NCBI RefSeq assembly: GCF_018873765.1 | Contig: NC_057921.1 | Span: 68,809,557-68,873,556, forward strand | Length of the DNA stretch: 64,000 nt | Direction of reading: 5' to 3' | Origin: Telopea speciosissima | Lineage: Eukaryota > Streptophyta > Magnoliopsida > Proteales > Proteaceae | In this document: positions 36,101-47,577 of the stretch, piece by piece | How positions within the stretch are numbered: position 1 is the first letter of the stretch | How the letters are laid out: each line of letters opens with the position of its first letter | Made by a program: the position numbers and the translations under genes | The notes under the pieces: generated by a model | Seen by the model: only the letters and a program-made list of their open reading frames with translations | What the model was told of the DNA's origin: nothing | The model's database searches: none

Positions 36101-39100
36101 TAGTTGGGATGGGAGAATTGGGGTGGGAAAGTGCTGATGTGGCACTTCAAAATCCCACCCCAACCTTGTTTGTTTAACCTGGGGTGGTGAACTTATAAAA
36201 GCTCGGGGAACATCATTAAATGCTTTGTCTGCTGACATGGCACTTGAAAATACCACCCGTATACTATCCAAAGTCCCACAAAAAGCAAAAGACTTTGGTT
36301 ACTTTTCATGGGAAAAGTAAAATCCCACCCTGTTCCCCAACCCACTACACTGTGGGACCCAGTCCCACAACATTCCCACCACATTCTCCCCGTCAAACAA
36401 ACAGGGCTTGAGTGTAGTTTATAATTTTGTCAGTGTGGTGTCTGGTTCTAATGCTTTTCTTAGTTTCAGACTTCTCAAAGCTTCTTTAAATATATATGAT
36501 CTAGTTCTATAAAAACACCTGTTTTTCGTTCTCCTCAGTGCTATTGATTCTACTTAAATAGTCATTCCTATATGGTTTCATTTAATAATTGTTTTGAATA
36601 ATTTCTCCACCTATATTTTATCTCCCTATCATTATATTTACCAGAGCTTTTTGTCCTCATTCTGGATGCATATATTACCCCTAACATGATCTTGGTCTTT
36701 GTTTTTCCTGATATAATATGCTTTAATTTGAGCCCCACCAATTGTTTTCTTACTTTTTCCTTAGTAGCTTTATCTCTTTTTAAGTTATCCAGATTTCTGG
36801 TTTTTGCCATGATTTGTGTTGGTGAGAAGTACTGAATCACTACCCTATTAAGTGAATATACTGGATTATAAATTGAGAAGTACTGGATCAGTCTTTTACT
36901 TAAGTAGGGGCATACTTGTCATCTTAAGAGTTTTATAATTGTATAAATACTAAGTGACCAGATAGGTAGGGTATCTTTTTCCCTGCTAATCGATCACTTG
37001 TCTTCTCATCTCTTTCTTTTCTTTGTTTCTGCCGCATTCAGTGTTCAGATCTACAATATGGTATCAGAACGCCGATTTAGGGATGGTACTGTTCCTCTCT
37101 TCTTCTGGATTGACTTCTGGTTTTCCTCTTTGCTGAACCAGAAACTGATTTCTCCTTTTTGTTACTTTCTTGTGTGTGTGTTTGTGGGGTATGTGCACTG
37201 TAATCTTTCCTTCCAAGTCAATCAGCAATAGAAGGAAATGATTTGTTCTATGCCTAAGTTTGGTGGTGTCTGTGATTAGAGATTCAGCTGTTGATAATGT
37301 TGTGATTAATCTCTAAGAGTACTTTGCTTTGTAATTGAATAACAGTGGAGTTGATTGTGACTGGTTTCTGTCTGTAGTATGAGTTTTGGACTTTGATTGG
37401 TATCTGCACTTACTTCGTGGTGAGTGTATTGGCTGATTTCTGTATTTTCTTCTTGTTGTTGGATTCATAGGATGGCTACTAATAGTGAGGGAAAACTTTC
37501 TGGTGATGCCAATACAGTCTAAATTTCATCTATTAAATTGAATGCATCAAACCTTTAACTGTAGGAACAAGTTGTGAAGGCAGCATATTGGTTCAAGGAG
37601 GGGAAGTTTTCTGTTGTCCATGTGTGTGACATGAAGGGCTGGGAGGTCTGGCTGAGAAAGTCAAAATCCTAGGGCTGAGAGGGCTGGGTTGAGAGAGCCA
37701 AATCTCTTTATCCCCCTTTTCTATTTCTCCTATCTTCTATTTTCCTATTCCCTTCTTGTCACTGCCTTCTACACCCAACCAAGCCACTCCCTGCTGTGAT
37801 TTGTGATTGCAACTATTACAATCAACTACTGCTGAAGTCCAGAAGATATTCTCCAATCAAGTCCTTGACTGCTGTTGCAGATCATCACCAGAGAAGGATC
37901 GAACCATACTCCTGCAGACCTGTCTTCTGTCCTGCTGCCTGCAACAATTGAACCAGATTTTTTCTGTAGCCTGAACCCTGATCCAGTAGAACTTTGGAGG
38001 GTTGAATCAACCATACAAGAGGCCCACTCGATCCCAATCCCAGCCCAGTCTACTGGCTGGTTTGGCCTGCAGAGCCTAACCTTCTATTTTGGTGGTATCC
38101 CCATATCTCTCAACTCCCCCATCAGAATTGAGTGAAACTTTCAGCAGTGCTTCTCCTCCATACAAGCACCAATCGATCCAAGTTTGATCACATTCTGCCA
38201 GCTGGTTTGGTCTCTACCTCTTAAGTTACTAATTCTGGTTTTATTGGTATTGTGATGTTCTGCTGCAACCTGTCATCGATCTTACTGTAGAGTGGTTCTT
38301 AGCTGAACCCTTCCTACATTAAGTGCCTATGCTAGACGTATTTCATCCTCTACAGCCACAATAACAAGTTTTAAGGAGGATTTTTCTCGTCATTACTGCT
38401 GATCGTAGCTTCCTCTCAAGGTCGAGATTCAGGGGGGAGGCTGTGGTAGAGGTTTACTAATGGGTATTGTACCTTTGTTGGTGGTAATATATTTATTTGG
38501 AAAAGTAAGAAAAATAATATAATGGCTAGATCAAGTGTTGAAGCTGAGTATCGTGATATGGTTCACACAATGGGTGAGTTGGTCTGGTTGAAAAGTCTCA
38601 TGTGAGAGCTTGGTTTTCCTGTCATTAAACCGATGGAGATGTTTTGTGATAATCAAACTGCTTCACATTGCTAGTAATTTTGTTTTTCGTGAGAGAACTA
38701 AGCATATTGAAGCAAATTGTCATTTTGTGCAGGATGCAGTTTGAAGAAATTTATCTCTACACCTTATGTTCGTTCTTCAGATCAATTGGGTGATATTTTC
38801 ACCAAGGCCTTGAGCTGAGGTGCATAATTAATCATGTATTCCAAGCCGGGCATGAGAGATGTATATTCTCCAGCTTGAGGGGGAGTGTTGGTGAGAAGTA
38901 GTGAATCACTACCTTATTAAGTGAGATGTACTGGATTATGAAGTGAAAAATACTGGATCAGTCCCCACTTAAATAGGGACATACTTTTTTTTTTTGGTCT
39001 TGCCCATCTTACTGCCCAATGGGACTTTAACTACAGCTACAAGAGAATTTTAACCACTAAGAGAGGGGGGGGGGGGGGGGGAGGTGATACAGGAGAGTTC

Positions 39101-42100
39101 TATAATTGAATTAAATACTAAGTGACCAGATCGGTAGGGTTACTTTTTCCTCCTAATCGATCACTTATCTTCTCATTTTTCTTCTCTCTTCTTTTTTGCT
39201 TTTCTCTGTTCTGCATCATTCAGTGTTCAGATCTGCTTCGCTACGAAACAACAATCTTAATTCTAGCGGCTGCATGAACTTTGTAATTCCACCACCAAGT
39301 CTCTTTTTGTCATTTTCCTTTGATTTTCTAGTAACCATTGGTACTCTTGTAATACAATTGGCTGGATCAATCAACATGGCATTAGCTTTTTCCCCTAAAT
39401 TCTTTGTTCTAGTCCTTTGTCAATTAATCTTTACTTTTCTTCTTTTTCATGTCGTAGTATAGCTAAAGCTATGATGCACGAAAATCACAGAAATGATATT
39501 ATTTTAATGGGGAGGAAAAAAAAAAGGCTTTGAGTTGGGTTACACATGTATTGGGCCTTTGGTCCAATGGATTTTCATTGTATTGGACTATTTTAATGGG
39601 CCTATGATATGGATAGGAATTAGGAATAGTAGATTTACTTTATTAGTTCATTAAGTTGGGGTTGTAGTTGGAATAAGAATTGTTTCAAGTCTTCTACTGT
39701 TCAATTAAGTAGCTAATTTGATCACTTGTTGGTTTAGAGTATTTCTAGTTATGTTAGGGATTGAGTATAATTGTTCTTTGTATATCAATGTGCCCAGCCA
39801 TTTAGACACATGAGTTTGAGTAATAGAATTTTTAGTTTTATGCGACTATGCTATTGTGGATTTTTATTTTATATGAAATGCTATTGTTGATTCAATGTTT
39901 TGACTTGGGTGGATTCTCAAGGGGCTTTTGTTGGATTCCTGATGTAGTGAATGCATTCCATGGCCAGGAATGGAGGGGTTTTATTCCCACATTGGTTGGG
40001 TAGTGTGTGACTGCTAGGCTTATGACATTGAAAGGGCCTCTCTGAAGCTAGGGATTTTTGGTTGAACACAATTAAGAGGTGTTAGAGCGGGTTGTCTGTC
40101 CACCGGCCATGTGGGGCCCATGTCCTAAAGCTAGGGGGAGTTGATGCAGTGAGTGTGCTCCATTGCTAGGAATGGGACAGGTTTTAGTCCCACATTGGTC
40201 GGGTAGCGTGCGGCTGCTTGGCTTATGAACTTAGAAGGGCCTTTCCACCTTGAAGCTCGGGCTTTTAGGTTGGACGCCATTATTTCCAAAGCTACAACAG
40301 GTGAATTCCTGCACCTTTTCTCACCTATATTCTTCTTCTTAATAAGCCGTTAAGTTCTTCAAGTTTCCAGGTCAGTTTTATAGCTCAATTTGATAAGGGC
40401 TGTACCCTCTTTTCAGGTTTCTTTTCAATCATCTAATAATTTTTCTCTCAAACTCGGTAGTTAAGGTTCTGAGTCATTATCCATTGGTTTCTGGCTTCAA
40501 ACCTGAGTCTAATCATCCGAATTTCTGCTCTGTTTTCTTGAAATGTCCATATCAGTTCTGTTGCATCTTATTATGTACTTGTGAAGTCTCAGATATTCTA
40601 TGATCTGCAAGGCCTGGTGATAGGGGTCCCATGATCAGAATCCCAAGTCCAACATATGAGTATTAATCGAGTTCTTGGTTTCCTCTCTAGTACCCTAGTT
40701 TGTAAGCTTATTGATCTCTGTATTTTTCTTTTTTCTCTTGTCAACTTCTCTTTCCAGTTTAACTTTCTGAATCTATTAATTCTCTTAATTAGTTTCTGAT
40801 TTCATAATTTATGATTTATGTTGTTAATTTTTATAATAATTCCAATTCCCTCCTAGTCTATATCCTGTCCTCTTGGAACCTGGAAATCCTCCCCGTTTGT
40901 AGATCATATCTTCTTTGGACTTTAGTTTTGGGTTTAAGAGATACTGATTTGCATTGAGCAGTCAACCTATGTTATATGGTTAAGCTCTCTTAAGAGATTA
41001 CCTTAGAGTCCATGTTGAAGGCTGTCCTAGTGATGAAGGAGCATCATCTGCTCCATGCATGCCACTACTTGAGCATGGAGTTGCATACCACCCTTGAGGG
41101 ATCATTGGGAGTCAATCCAATGGTGGAAATTCTGTTAGAATTGGTGTAATTAGCTGATATAAAGGAATTCATTATTACAAAGAAAAGGCTGATACAAAGG
41201 AGTGACAAGATTTAATAATGGTTGAGAAACGTGAAGATTGGTCGAATTTATTGAAGCAGTCTATTTATATAATAGGGGAAAATCTTATTATAACCAAGGT
41301 TGGGGGAAGACGTTGTAACCTTACATTTTTCGTGCTTTTAGTATAGCACACATTTTTTCCCCAATGAGGTTAATTCCTGTCATTTTACATGCCTACTCAA
41401 AAAATGTGCAGCTTTTAATAATGAAGTAATGAAATTACTTTCAAATTATTTTGAAAATCCTTTTTTACCCCTACATTAAATAATTTTTACCCCTTTTTTA
41501 CAACCTCTCACTTCGTCATTTTGGTGACAACAAGATGCACCCATTTAATAAAGAGGGTGAGTTGATCAAGGTGCTTTGGTTATTTAATTACCTTGGAAAA
41601 AATAAGGTTCATATAGAGTAGTTTTGTGGAATTTGTTCCAGTTAGAAAAGATTTTATCTTTAAATTTGATGCAGTGGCAGTGGTTGGACCAATACAACCA
41701 GCTTTGGAAACCCAAACCCATACGGAACTGACCCAACCTGGGTTTTTGGACCAACAAGGGTTGGTAGGGTTATTTGGGTTTATTTTGTAATCTTTATTCT
41801 TTTATTTTGCTATGTTTTACTTTGAGTAGGTTACGTAGGGGGTAGAGTTCAATTCCATTTTAGTCTTTGAGTTTGACTAGGAGTCTTTATTTCTTTTATT
41901 TCTCTCTTTATATCTTACATGTAAACAACGAAGGAACAAAAGTGAATGAATTGAAGATTTGAGTTGTTGGAGTGTGTTGCATGAGCCTACTGGTTGTCCG
42001 GAACTCTTTTCTCTCTCAAGCTCCTCCTTCATTATCTCAGTTTCGACTTCTCTCCTTCTATTTTTCATCTTCTTCTTCTACATCTCCTCCTTCCCTTTTC

Positions 42101-44827
42101 TGTTTTCGCTCCATCCTTCCCTCTGTTCTATTATTTGAATTAAAATTCTACATGCGATGCCCTACTCTGTTTCTGGCAGCATGGGCTGTCCAAATAGGTT
42201 GTCTAGTTCTGTTGATTCTCTTACTTTCTTCTTGAATTGTTGCATGCTGGTTCCTCATGCTGGTTCCTTACCCTAGGGTTAATCAAACTCTAGGAGTTCA
42301 GACCCAAAGGTCCTCTCTGTTGTGAGATACTAAGTAAAACTCAGAACTGGTCTAAATCTTATTACCAGACTTGGTTTCAGACCCTTCATGTTCCTCCAAC
42401 TTGTTATTTATTGCATTTTGAGAGCTTAGGGGTATTGTTTCGATCCCTTGAATTTCAGATTGAAAGACTTCCAGATGATAGAGACCTGTCAATTAAAGCC
42501 CAGGCTGTTTTTCCAACGTGCGTAGCAGATCGAGAGGTGGAAGACCTCTCCTTCCCCACCTTCGATTTATTTAGCCTATTATCCCTAGTTGCCAATAATA
42601 CCCCTCCTCCTTGCCTTCATCCCTCTCTATCCCTTTAATTGGTTTCATTCCAAGTGTATCACTAACCTTTAATTCTAATCACCTTTGTATCCCTTCGCCT
42701 ATTTACTACCAGAGCCTTTACGATCTTATTATTCACAGTTTTGCCACTACCTTCATGCATTTGAGATAAATTGCAGAATTCGCCACACCATTACACATTG
42801 AGCCACTTGGGCACTTGGGTGGGCAGCAAATCCTAAACGAGGCTTTCGAACCCGGAATTGCAGCAAAATTAGGTTAGCTGTATAGGTCAAGTATTAACCA
42901 TCCAAAGTCAAAGCCAAAATCAATAAGTCAAATTTAATATTAGGGTCCATAAGCTGGAGGAAATCTACGTTAGTATACTCCTCTCTTGCATTACTTACCT
43001 TTGGGGGGTGGGGGGGGGGGACAGGGGAAGTCAATCTCTCTCTATATAATATATTTTAAATATCATTAGAAGCTGTTCATATTGAACATTGTGTTTGGTA
43101 CCGCAATATTGTTGGCGACTGCAAAGTTTGAAAGTTGATCTTCTGCTTCATTTTCTTCCCCAAATTTTTCCTGGCTAATGAATTTGTTCCACTGATGCAT
43201 CCGTATTTTTCTAGAGTTCCCTCTTGGTATTTTCATTTTACTGCATGCTCTTTTCTGCTGCCTGTGACAATCTGTTGTGTGGCACTGTTTAGACAGAAAA
43301 TCCTTAATTGCATAGGTGAAGTTTTACCTAAATTTGTCCAGGTTGTGATTTTTTGTGTTCTTGTTTACAGCTACGACTTGGACAGTTCGAAGGAAGAAAG
43401 AGATTCCATAAGAGCTCAAAAAAGGTACCATTTCAATTTCTTTTCATCAACACTTTATTTGGGATATATGAATGTCAACAAACTTTATTAAACACCTTCC
43501 CTTTATATGGAACTGAGAAATTGTCTTCACCTAATTTATTTTCTACACTTGGTGAATGTTTCATCTTTTGTATTTGTGACACAGAAAGGAGTATGAGAAC
43601 CTTCGGAGACGGTGCAGGCGACTGCAAAAGCTCTGTGAAGGTGAAAACTGTAGGTTAAAAGAAACTGAGGGAACCAGCAGCAATGGGAACAGTGGGAGTA
43701 TGGTCCAAGACCTGGACTCTCCTCGTTCAGAAGACGTTGTCAGTGCCAGGGATTCCCTTTCCTCCGAGGAAGGAAGCCCAGAGGATGAGGACTCAGACCA
43801 CCCTGTTCATGATGGAGCCCTTCAAGTCTGCGGCTCATTGGTGGAAGGAGATCCCTGTAAAAGTGGAGTCACACAAGCAGACGCCTCTGTAGTCAACACA
43901 GAGTCATCTGATTCGGACTCCTCTGTTGAGGAACTCGAAGGCATACAGAATTGTGAAGAGATCGATCCTGACAATCCCTCCAAGGGGGATTCTTCCCCTT
44001 CCAGGACAGGTTCGTCCAAAGCCTATACAGCTGAAGATTTTGCCACTTGGCAAAGGATCATCCGCCTGGATGCAGTGCGTGCAAATGAAGATTGGGCTGT
44101 GTACTCCCCAACCCAGGCTGCAGTGTCGGAAGGGAGGGCACAGCGTTCAGCTGAGGTTGTTGGACTGAAGGATTATGACCACTTGGAGCCCTGCAGAATT
44201 TTCCATGCAGCCCGCTTGGTTGCCATCCTTGAAGCCTATGCACTCTATGATTCAGAGATTGGGTACTGCCAGGGAATGAGTGATCTACTTTCTCCAATAA
44301 TTGCAGTGATAGAGGAGGATCATGAGGCCTTTTGGTGCTTTGTGGGGTTCATGAGAAAAGCTCGCCACAATTTCAGGCTTGATGAGGTAGGAATCAGGAG
44401 GCAGCTGAGCATTGTATCTAAGATCATCAAGTGCAAAGACTCCCATCTCTACAGGCACCTGGAGAAGCTTCAGGCTGAGGACTGCTTCTTTGTGTACAGG
44501 ATGGTGGTGGTTCTCTTTAGAAGGGAGCTAACTTTCGAGCAAACCATATGCCTGTGGGAGGTGATGTGGGCAGATCAAGCAGCAATAAGGGCTGGGATTG
44601 CCAAGTCTGCGTGGGGGAGGATAAGGCAGCGTGCCCCACCGACTGATGATCTGCTACTATATGCGATTGCAGCCTGTGTACTGCAGAGGAGGAAACTGAT
44701 TATAGAGAAGTATAGCAGCATGGATGAGATTTTAAGGGAGTGCAATAATATGGCTGGGCAATTGGATGTATGGAAGCTATTAGATGATGCACACGATTTG
44801 GTGGTAACCCTCCATGACAAAGTATGA
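33128..44827 (+). CDS. TBC-domain Rab GTPase-activating protein
   Basis: Coding exons 33128-33288, 35467-35602, 35727-35776, 43371-43424 and 43585-44827, all GT-AG and in phase, give 547 residues. TBC proteins speed GTP hydrolysis by Rab GTPases and so terminate vesicle-trafficking signals. Seen: Ser-rich N terminus (MRALRRTHTTSSSS), basic SRRRRKHALSPRLWKSLF, GVDPSIRAEVWPFLLGV (start of the TBC fold), an acidic Ser-rich insert of ~120 residues encoded at 43700-44020, then IIRLDAVR with the catalytic Arg299 (IxxDxxR) and GYCQGMSD with the Gln363 finger, so both catalytic fingers are intact. It ends at TGA after LHDKV. Size matches plant homologues of about 550 residues. Intron 3 is 7.6 kb and full of transposons. 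An alternative first exon lies just upstream (32658-32956). Confidence 0.93.
33289..35466 (+). other. Intron 1 of TBC gene
   Basis: T-rich after the GTGAGT donor, as usual for plant first introns; a C-run at about 33820-33838. No mobile element or other gene recognised. Confidence 0.6.
36078..36407 (+). mobile_element. MITE, copy 2 of a pair
   Basis: A 330-bp element with inverted ends GCCCCGTTTGTTTGTCGGGGA (first 20 bases) and CCCCGTCAAACAAACAGGGC. No ORF. The ends resemble those of hAT-type or related non-autonomous elements; a target duplication could not be settled (CTTAG versus TTGAG). Copy 1 at 30072-30386 is in the opposite orientation. Confidence 0.75.
36568..36816 (-). pseudogene. 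LINE fragment, distal half
   Basis: Minus-strand frame KTRNLDNLKRDKATKEKVRK and, further on, DREIKYRWRNYSKQLLNET, matching the linker between endonuclease and reverse transcriptase of plant L1-type LINEs. The 5'-ward half of the same LINE resumes after the Copia insertion at 39232-39475. Confidence 0.65.
36817..39231 (+). mobile_element. Internally deleted Copia retrotransposon nested in a LINE
   Basis: Left LTR 36817-37055 and right LTR about 38885-39231 both start TGTTGGTGAGAAGTA and share the CTAAGTGACCAGAT and CTAATCGATCACTT blocks. The right LTR carries an extra ~100 bp with a poly-G run (39066-39081). The primer site TGGTATCAGAAC (tRNA-Met type) is at 37059-37070; the polypurine tract TTGAGGGGGAG precedes the right LTR. 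Inside, a gag start (ATGGCTACTAATAGTGAGGG, 37472) and the RNase H end remain, with most of pol deleted. Right boundary is approximate and no target duplication was confirmed. Confidence 0.85.
38520..38885 (+). pseudogene. Copia RNase H C-terminal remnant
   Basis: Frame reads ARSSVEAEYRDMVHTMGELV and WLKSLM, then a stop, ELGFPVIKPMEMFCDNQTA, more breaks, and a part corresponding to YVRSSDQLGDIFTKAL. This is the end of the Copia polyprotein with several stops and frameshifts. Confidence 0.8.
39232..39475 (-). pseudogene. LINE fragment, proximal half
   Basis: Minus-strand frame TWWWNYKVHAAARIKIVVS just before the Copia boundary matches the WWWN(D/E)xV motif that precedes the KxxRDLxxxK segment in plant LINEs, i.e. 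the segment found at 36568-36816. The rest of this stretch is AT-rich and stop-laden. Confidence 0.6.
39940..40280 (+). mobile_element. TRIM-like element with two short LTRs
   Basis: Two direct repeats of about 137 bp (about 39940-40076 and 40142-40280) begin TGATG(T/C)AGTGA and share AGGAATGG, TCCCACATTGGT(T/C)GGGTAG and AAGGGCCT; spacing is 202 bp. Between them are only about 65 bp, ending in AAAGCTAGGGGGAGT, a polypurine-tract-like sequence directly before the second repeat. This is the layout of terminal-repeat retrotransposons in miniature. No clear primer site was identified. Confidence 0.6.
41340..41490. repeat. Diverged relative of the 10235-10530 MITE interior
   Basis: CAATGAGGTTAATTCCTGTC and CAAAAAATGTGCA, followed by AATCCTTTTTTACCCC, line up in order with CAATGAGGGTAAATCCTGTC, CAAAAAATGTACA and AACCCTTTTTTAACC of the element near 10320-10445. 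Confidence 0.45.
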
Positions 44828-46577
44828 GAACCCTTCTGAAACGCCTCTTCTTTTTCTCCTATTTGCTAATTCTTTTAAAGGTTTTTCCCCCCTTTTTCTT
44901 TTTTAGATGTTGCAAAACTGATAATCAAATTTTATTACTGAAAATATTTAAATTTGGGATTGGAGAAACCTAGAGATGTGCCATTTTCAGAAAGCCGGGG
45001 AGGTAGGGGAAAATCGACATCAAAGAGAACTCACTGTAAACTTCGCGACCCTTGCTGTGTAGTGGGGGCTATCTTATTACAAGACCCAAGTGTGCAGTGT
45101 AAGAAACAAGATTTACAAAGAGTCACAAGTGAGATGATTATAGATTTTCTTTTTGGGTGCAAGGGGTTCAAGAGGGCCACAAAGTAGTACATGATAAGTT
45201 TTGTGACCAAAGATGCCATCACCGGGACTTGATTCACTGACCAAGTCCACGAGCACTATCCTATATCAAAGACACTGCATTTAAAACAAGGGTTAAAATT
45301 ACAGAATTGGACACTGGATCGGTCGGCAAAGCAAAAGGGTAAAAAGATTATAAAAGTTAATTTTTGTTAAAAAGTAGTGCAAAATCTGTCCGATTCGGAC
45401 CGACAGATTTTGACCAATTCAAATCGATATGGAATTTTTTCCGGCTTTGACCGCTCCCAGGATTAATAACCGGGGTTGGAACTTGGAACTTGGAACTTGG
45501 AACTTGCAACTCTAGATATTAGAATCGATTTTTCTTTTGTTAGCCATGGCAGCTGGATTGGCTGCAGATCTAACATTTCGTCAATCTACACACTCCATAC
45601 CTATCTATTAGTTTAATCTTAGATCATTTTGCTTTTGCATTGGTGATTCGAGTTGATGGTGTCTGATATTTTGTGGGCTTCTTTCCGAGCCAGTCGGACT
45701 GGTTCCCGTCCTTATGTAGACCATCTGACCATACCCAATCTCTTTTTAAATTTGTGTGTGTGTGTGTGTGGAGGAGGGGGGGGGGGGGAAGGATGTTAGG
45801 GGTATAGTGCACGATATCGGATCAAGTATCTAACAGGTGCAAAAATAACATGATACTGTATGGCACGGACCGGCCATATCAGATAAATTTGCTGCTAAAT
45901 TTCTTTTAAAAATGTGTTTTTAACTGTTTTACCCTTTGTCCGTACTATGTCATTAATACGATATCAACACAGTATCAGGATCACTAACTTGCAAAACCCA
46001 TACTGAACAATACATACCGATACCTCAAACCAGGGGGCGGAGGGGTGTTTACCTTGCACCGCACACCGACAATAAGACCCTTTTAAAACAGTTATTGACA
46101 ATATTCGGAATATAACAAAAGCACCCAAACATAATATTATTAAACGTGAGATATCTTAAACATAGTTTCTCCAGCCATCATGTACCCCAAGTGTAATTTT
46201 ACCATTTCTTTTAAATTCATAGGCCCCAAGGCCAAGGTGAGTTGAACTCATGACCTCTTAATTGTGAGGTGTTGATCGCCAATGGAACTAACCCCCTTGG
46301 GGTCATCACCTAAGTTATTAGCACCCAAAAACTTGGGCATTTCAAATTCGAAACAGTAAGAAGTCCATATATCAAAAACCACAATAGATTTTAATTGACA
46401 GCCCAATTTCAAGTCCGTGCATTATTATCCCTATATGATGGTCTCAATTCAGTAACAAGGCAATGGCAGTAGACCAAACAAAAAGCAGTTTCAAGTCCTC
46501 TTCGAAGTAACCAAATCTAGAGAAGCAGAAGAAACCAATGGGCACTGTGAAAGACTAAAGAAGCAAGAATGATTTGG
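44828..46577. other. Intergenic between convergent TBC and cytochrome b5 genes
   Basis: The TBC 3' UTR occupies the first few hundred bases. Then come a 7-base TGGAACT tandem run (about 45477-45507), a TG run with a G run (45754-45788), and a SINE-like segment (46215-46310). The two host genes converge here. Confidence 0.5.
46215..46310 (-). mobile_element. tRNA-derived SINE-like fragment
   Basis: On the minus strand: GGGGGTTAGTTCCATTGGCG (A-box-like) followed about 35 bases later by GGTCATGAGTTCAACTC (B-box-like), then CACCTTGGCCTTGGGGCC. The spacing fits a tRNA-related SINE head of a family different from Au. No target duplication found. Confidence 0.45.
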
Positions 46578-47526
46578 TTAGTCTTTCTTTGTGAAGTGTC
46601 GGACAGCAAATGCTAAGCCCAAGATCAACAGAGGTACCAGGAACTGTAATATCTTAATCACAAACTCCGGTGTTTTATCAGGATTGTAAGCTGCTTCCTG
46701 AGGCGGAAGATATCCACGTTTCTGTGGAATAGTTGAAGAGTCGATCTCACCGATGATGTATTTTTCCATCATTTCTCTGGCAGATTCACTGTGGCCAACA
46801 TCTTCGAAATCGTTTGTTGCATCTTTGCCTGCAAGATTACAGGAATCCGTGAACACATCTCAATACATCATTGAAATGTTCATCGACAGATTTCCCTATA
46901 AAGTGAAGAATCAATTTGTAGGAAGGTTTATATTCTAATCATTACCAGTGGAAGATAGTAGGACCTCACTGCCTCCAGGATGATCATCCATAAATGAAGT
47001 AACATCATACACCTGCAACAATAGTTTGATAAGGAATTAATGAATTTTGTACATAAAATGCAGGAGAAACAAAAGCACAGGTTAAGACACGGGAGAATCT
47101 TCTCCCATGTGGTGGGAAGCCTTTTTCTATGAAAAAATGGAGAATAGTTCCAACTCTTCCACTGAGGGATCCCAATTTGAACCTATTCCGCTCAGATGAA
47201 GAGAATAAACAGACTCCTCAGAACGTCTGTTACCATTTAGAAATCAAATCAGCCTAAGAGTTGAACTCCCTAAAGTTATGAAGAAAGATAACGCTGAGTT
47301 GAACTCCCTAAAGTTATGAAGAAAGATTAGTTTGTCTTTGGGTAGACAACCCCCACCACGCCACCCAAAAAAATTTCTCAACTCAACCTTATCCCAACTA
47401 ATGAGGTCATCTATGTGGATCCTCTTTCAACAATCCACTCTAGTCAAAGTCATACTTGTTTCCAGTCTTGCATGCCTTCCCTGTAGGAATGATGAAGAAG
47501 AATTATACAGATAGTGATGCCAAAAA

Positions 47527-47577
<51 letters not shown>

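Larger units (their letters stand above)
35777..43370 (+). other. Intron 3 of TBC gene (7.6 kb)
   Basis: Starts GTAAGT and ends TTGTTTACAG. It contains, in order, a MITE (36078-36407), half of a LINE (about 36568-36816), a deleted Copia (36817-39231), the other LINE half (39232-39475), a TRIM-like element (39940-40280) and a MITE relative (41340-41490). The rest (40.3-41.3 and 41.5-43.3 kb) shows nothing recognisable. Confidence 0.8.

Noticed and set aside
43822..44297. Minus-strand ORFs over the TBC gene
   Set aside because: Antisense shadows of the conserved TBC exon.
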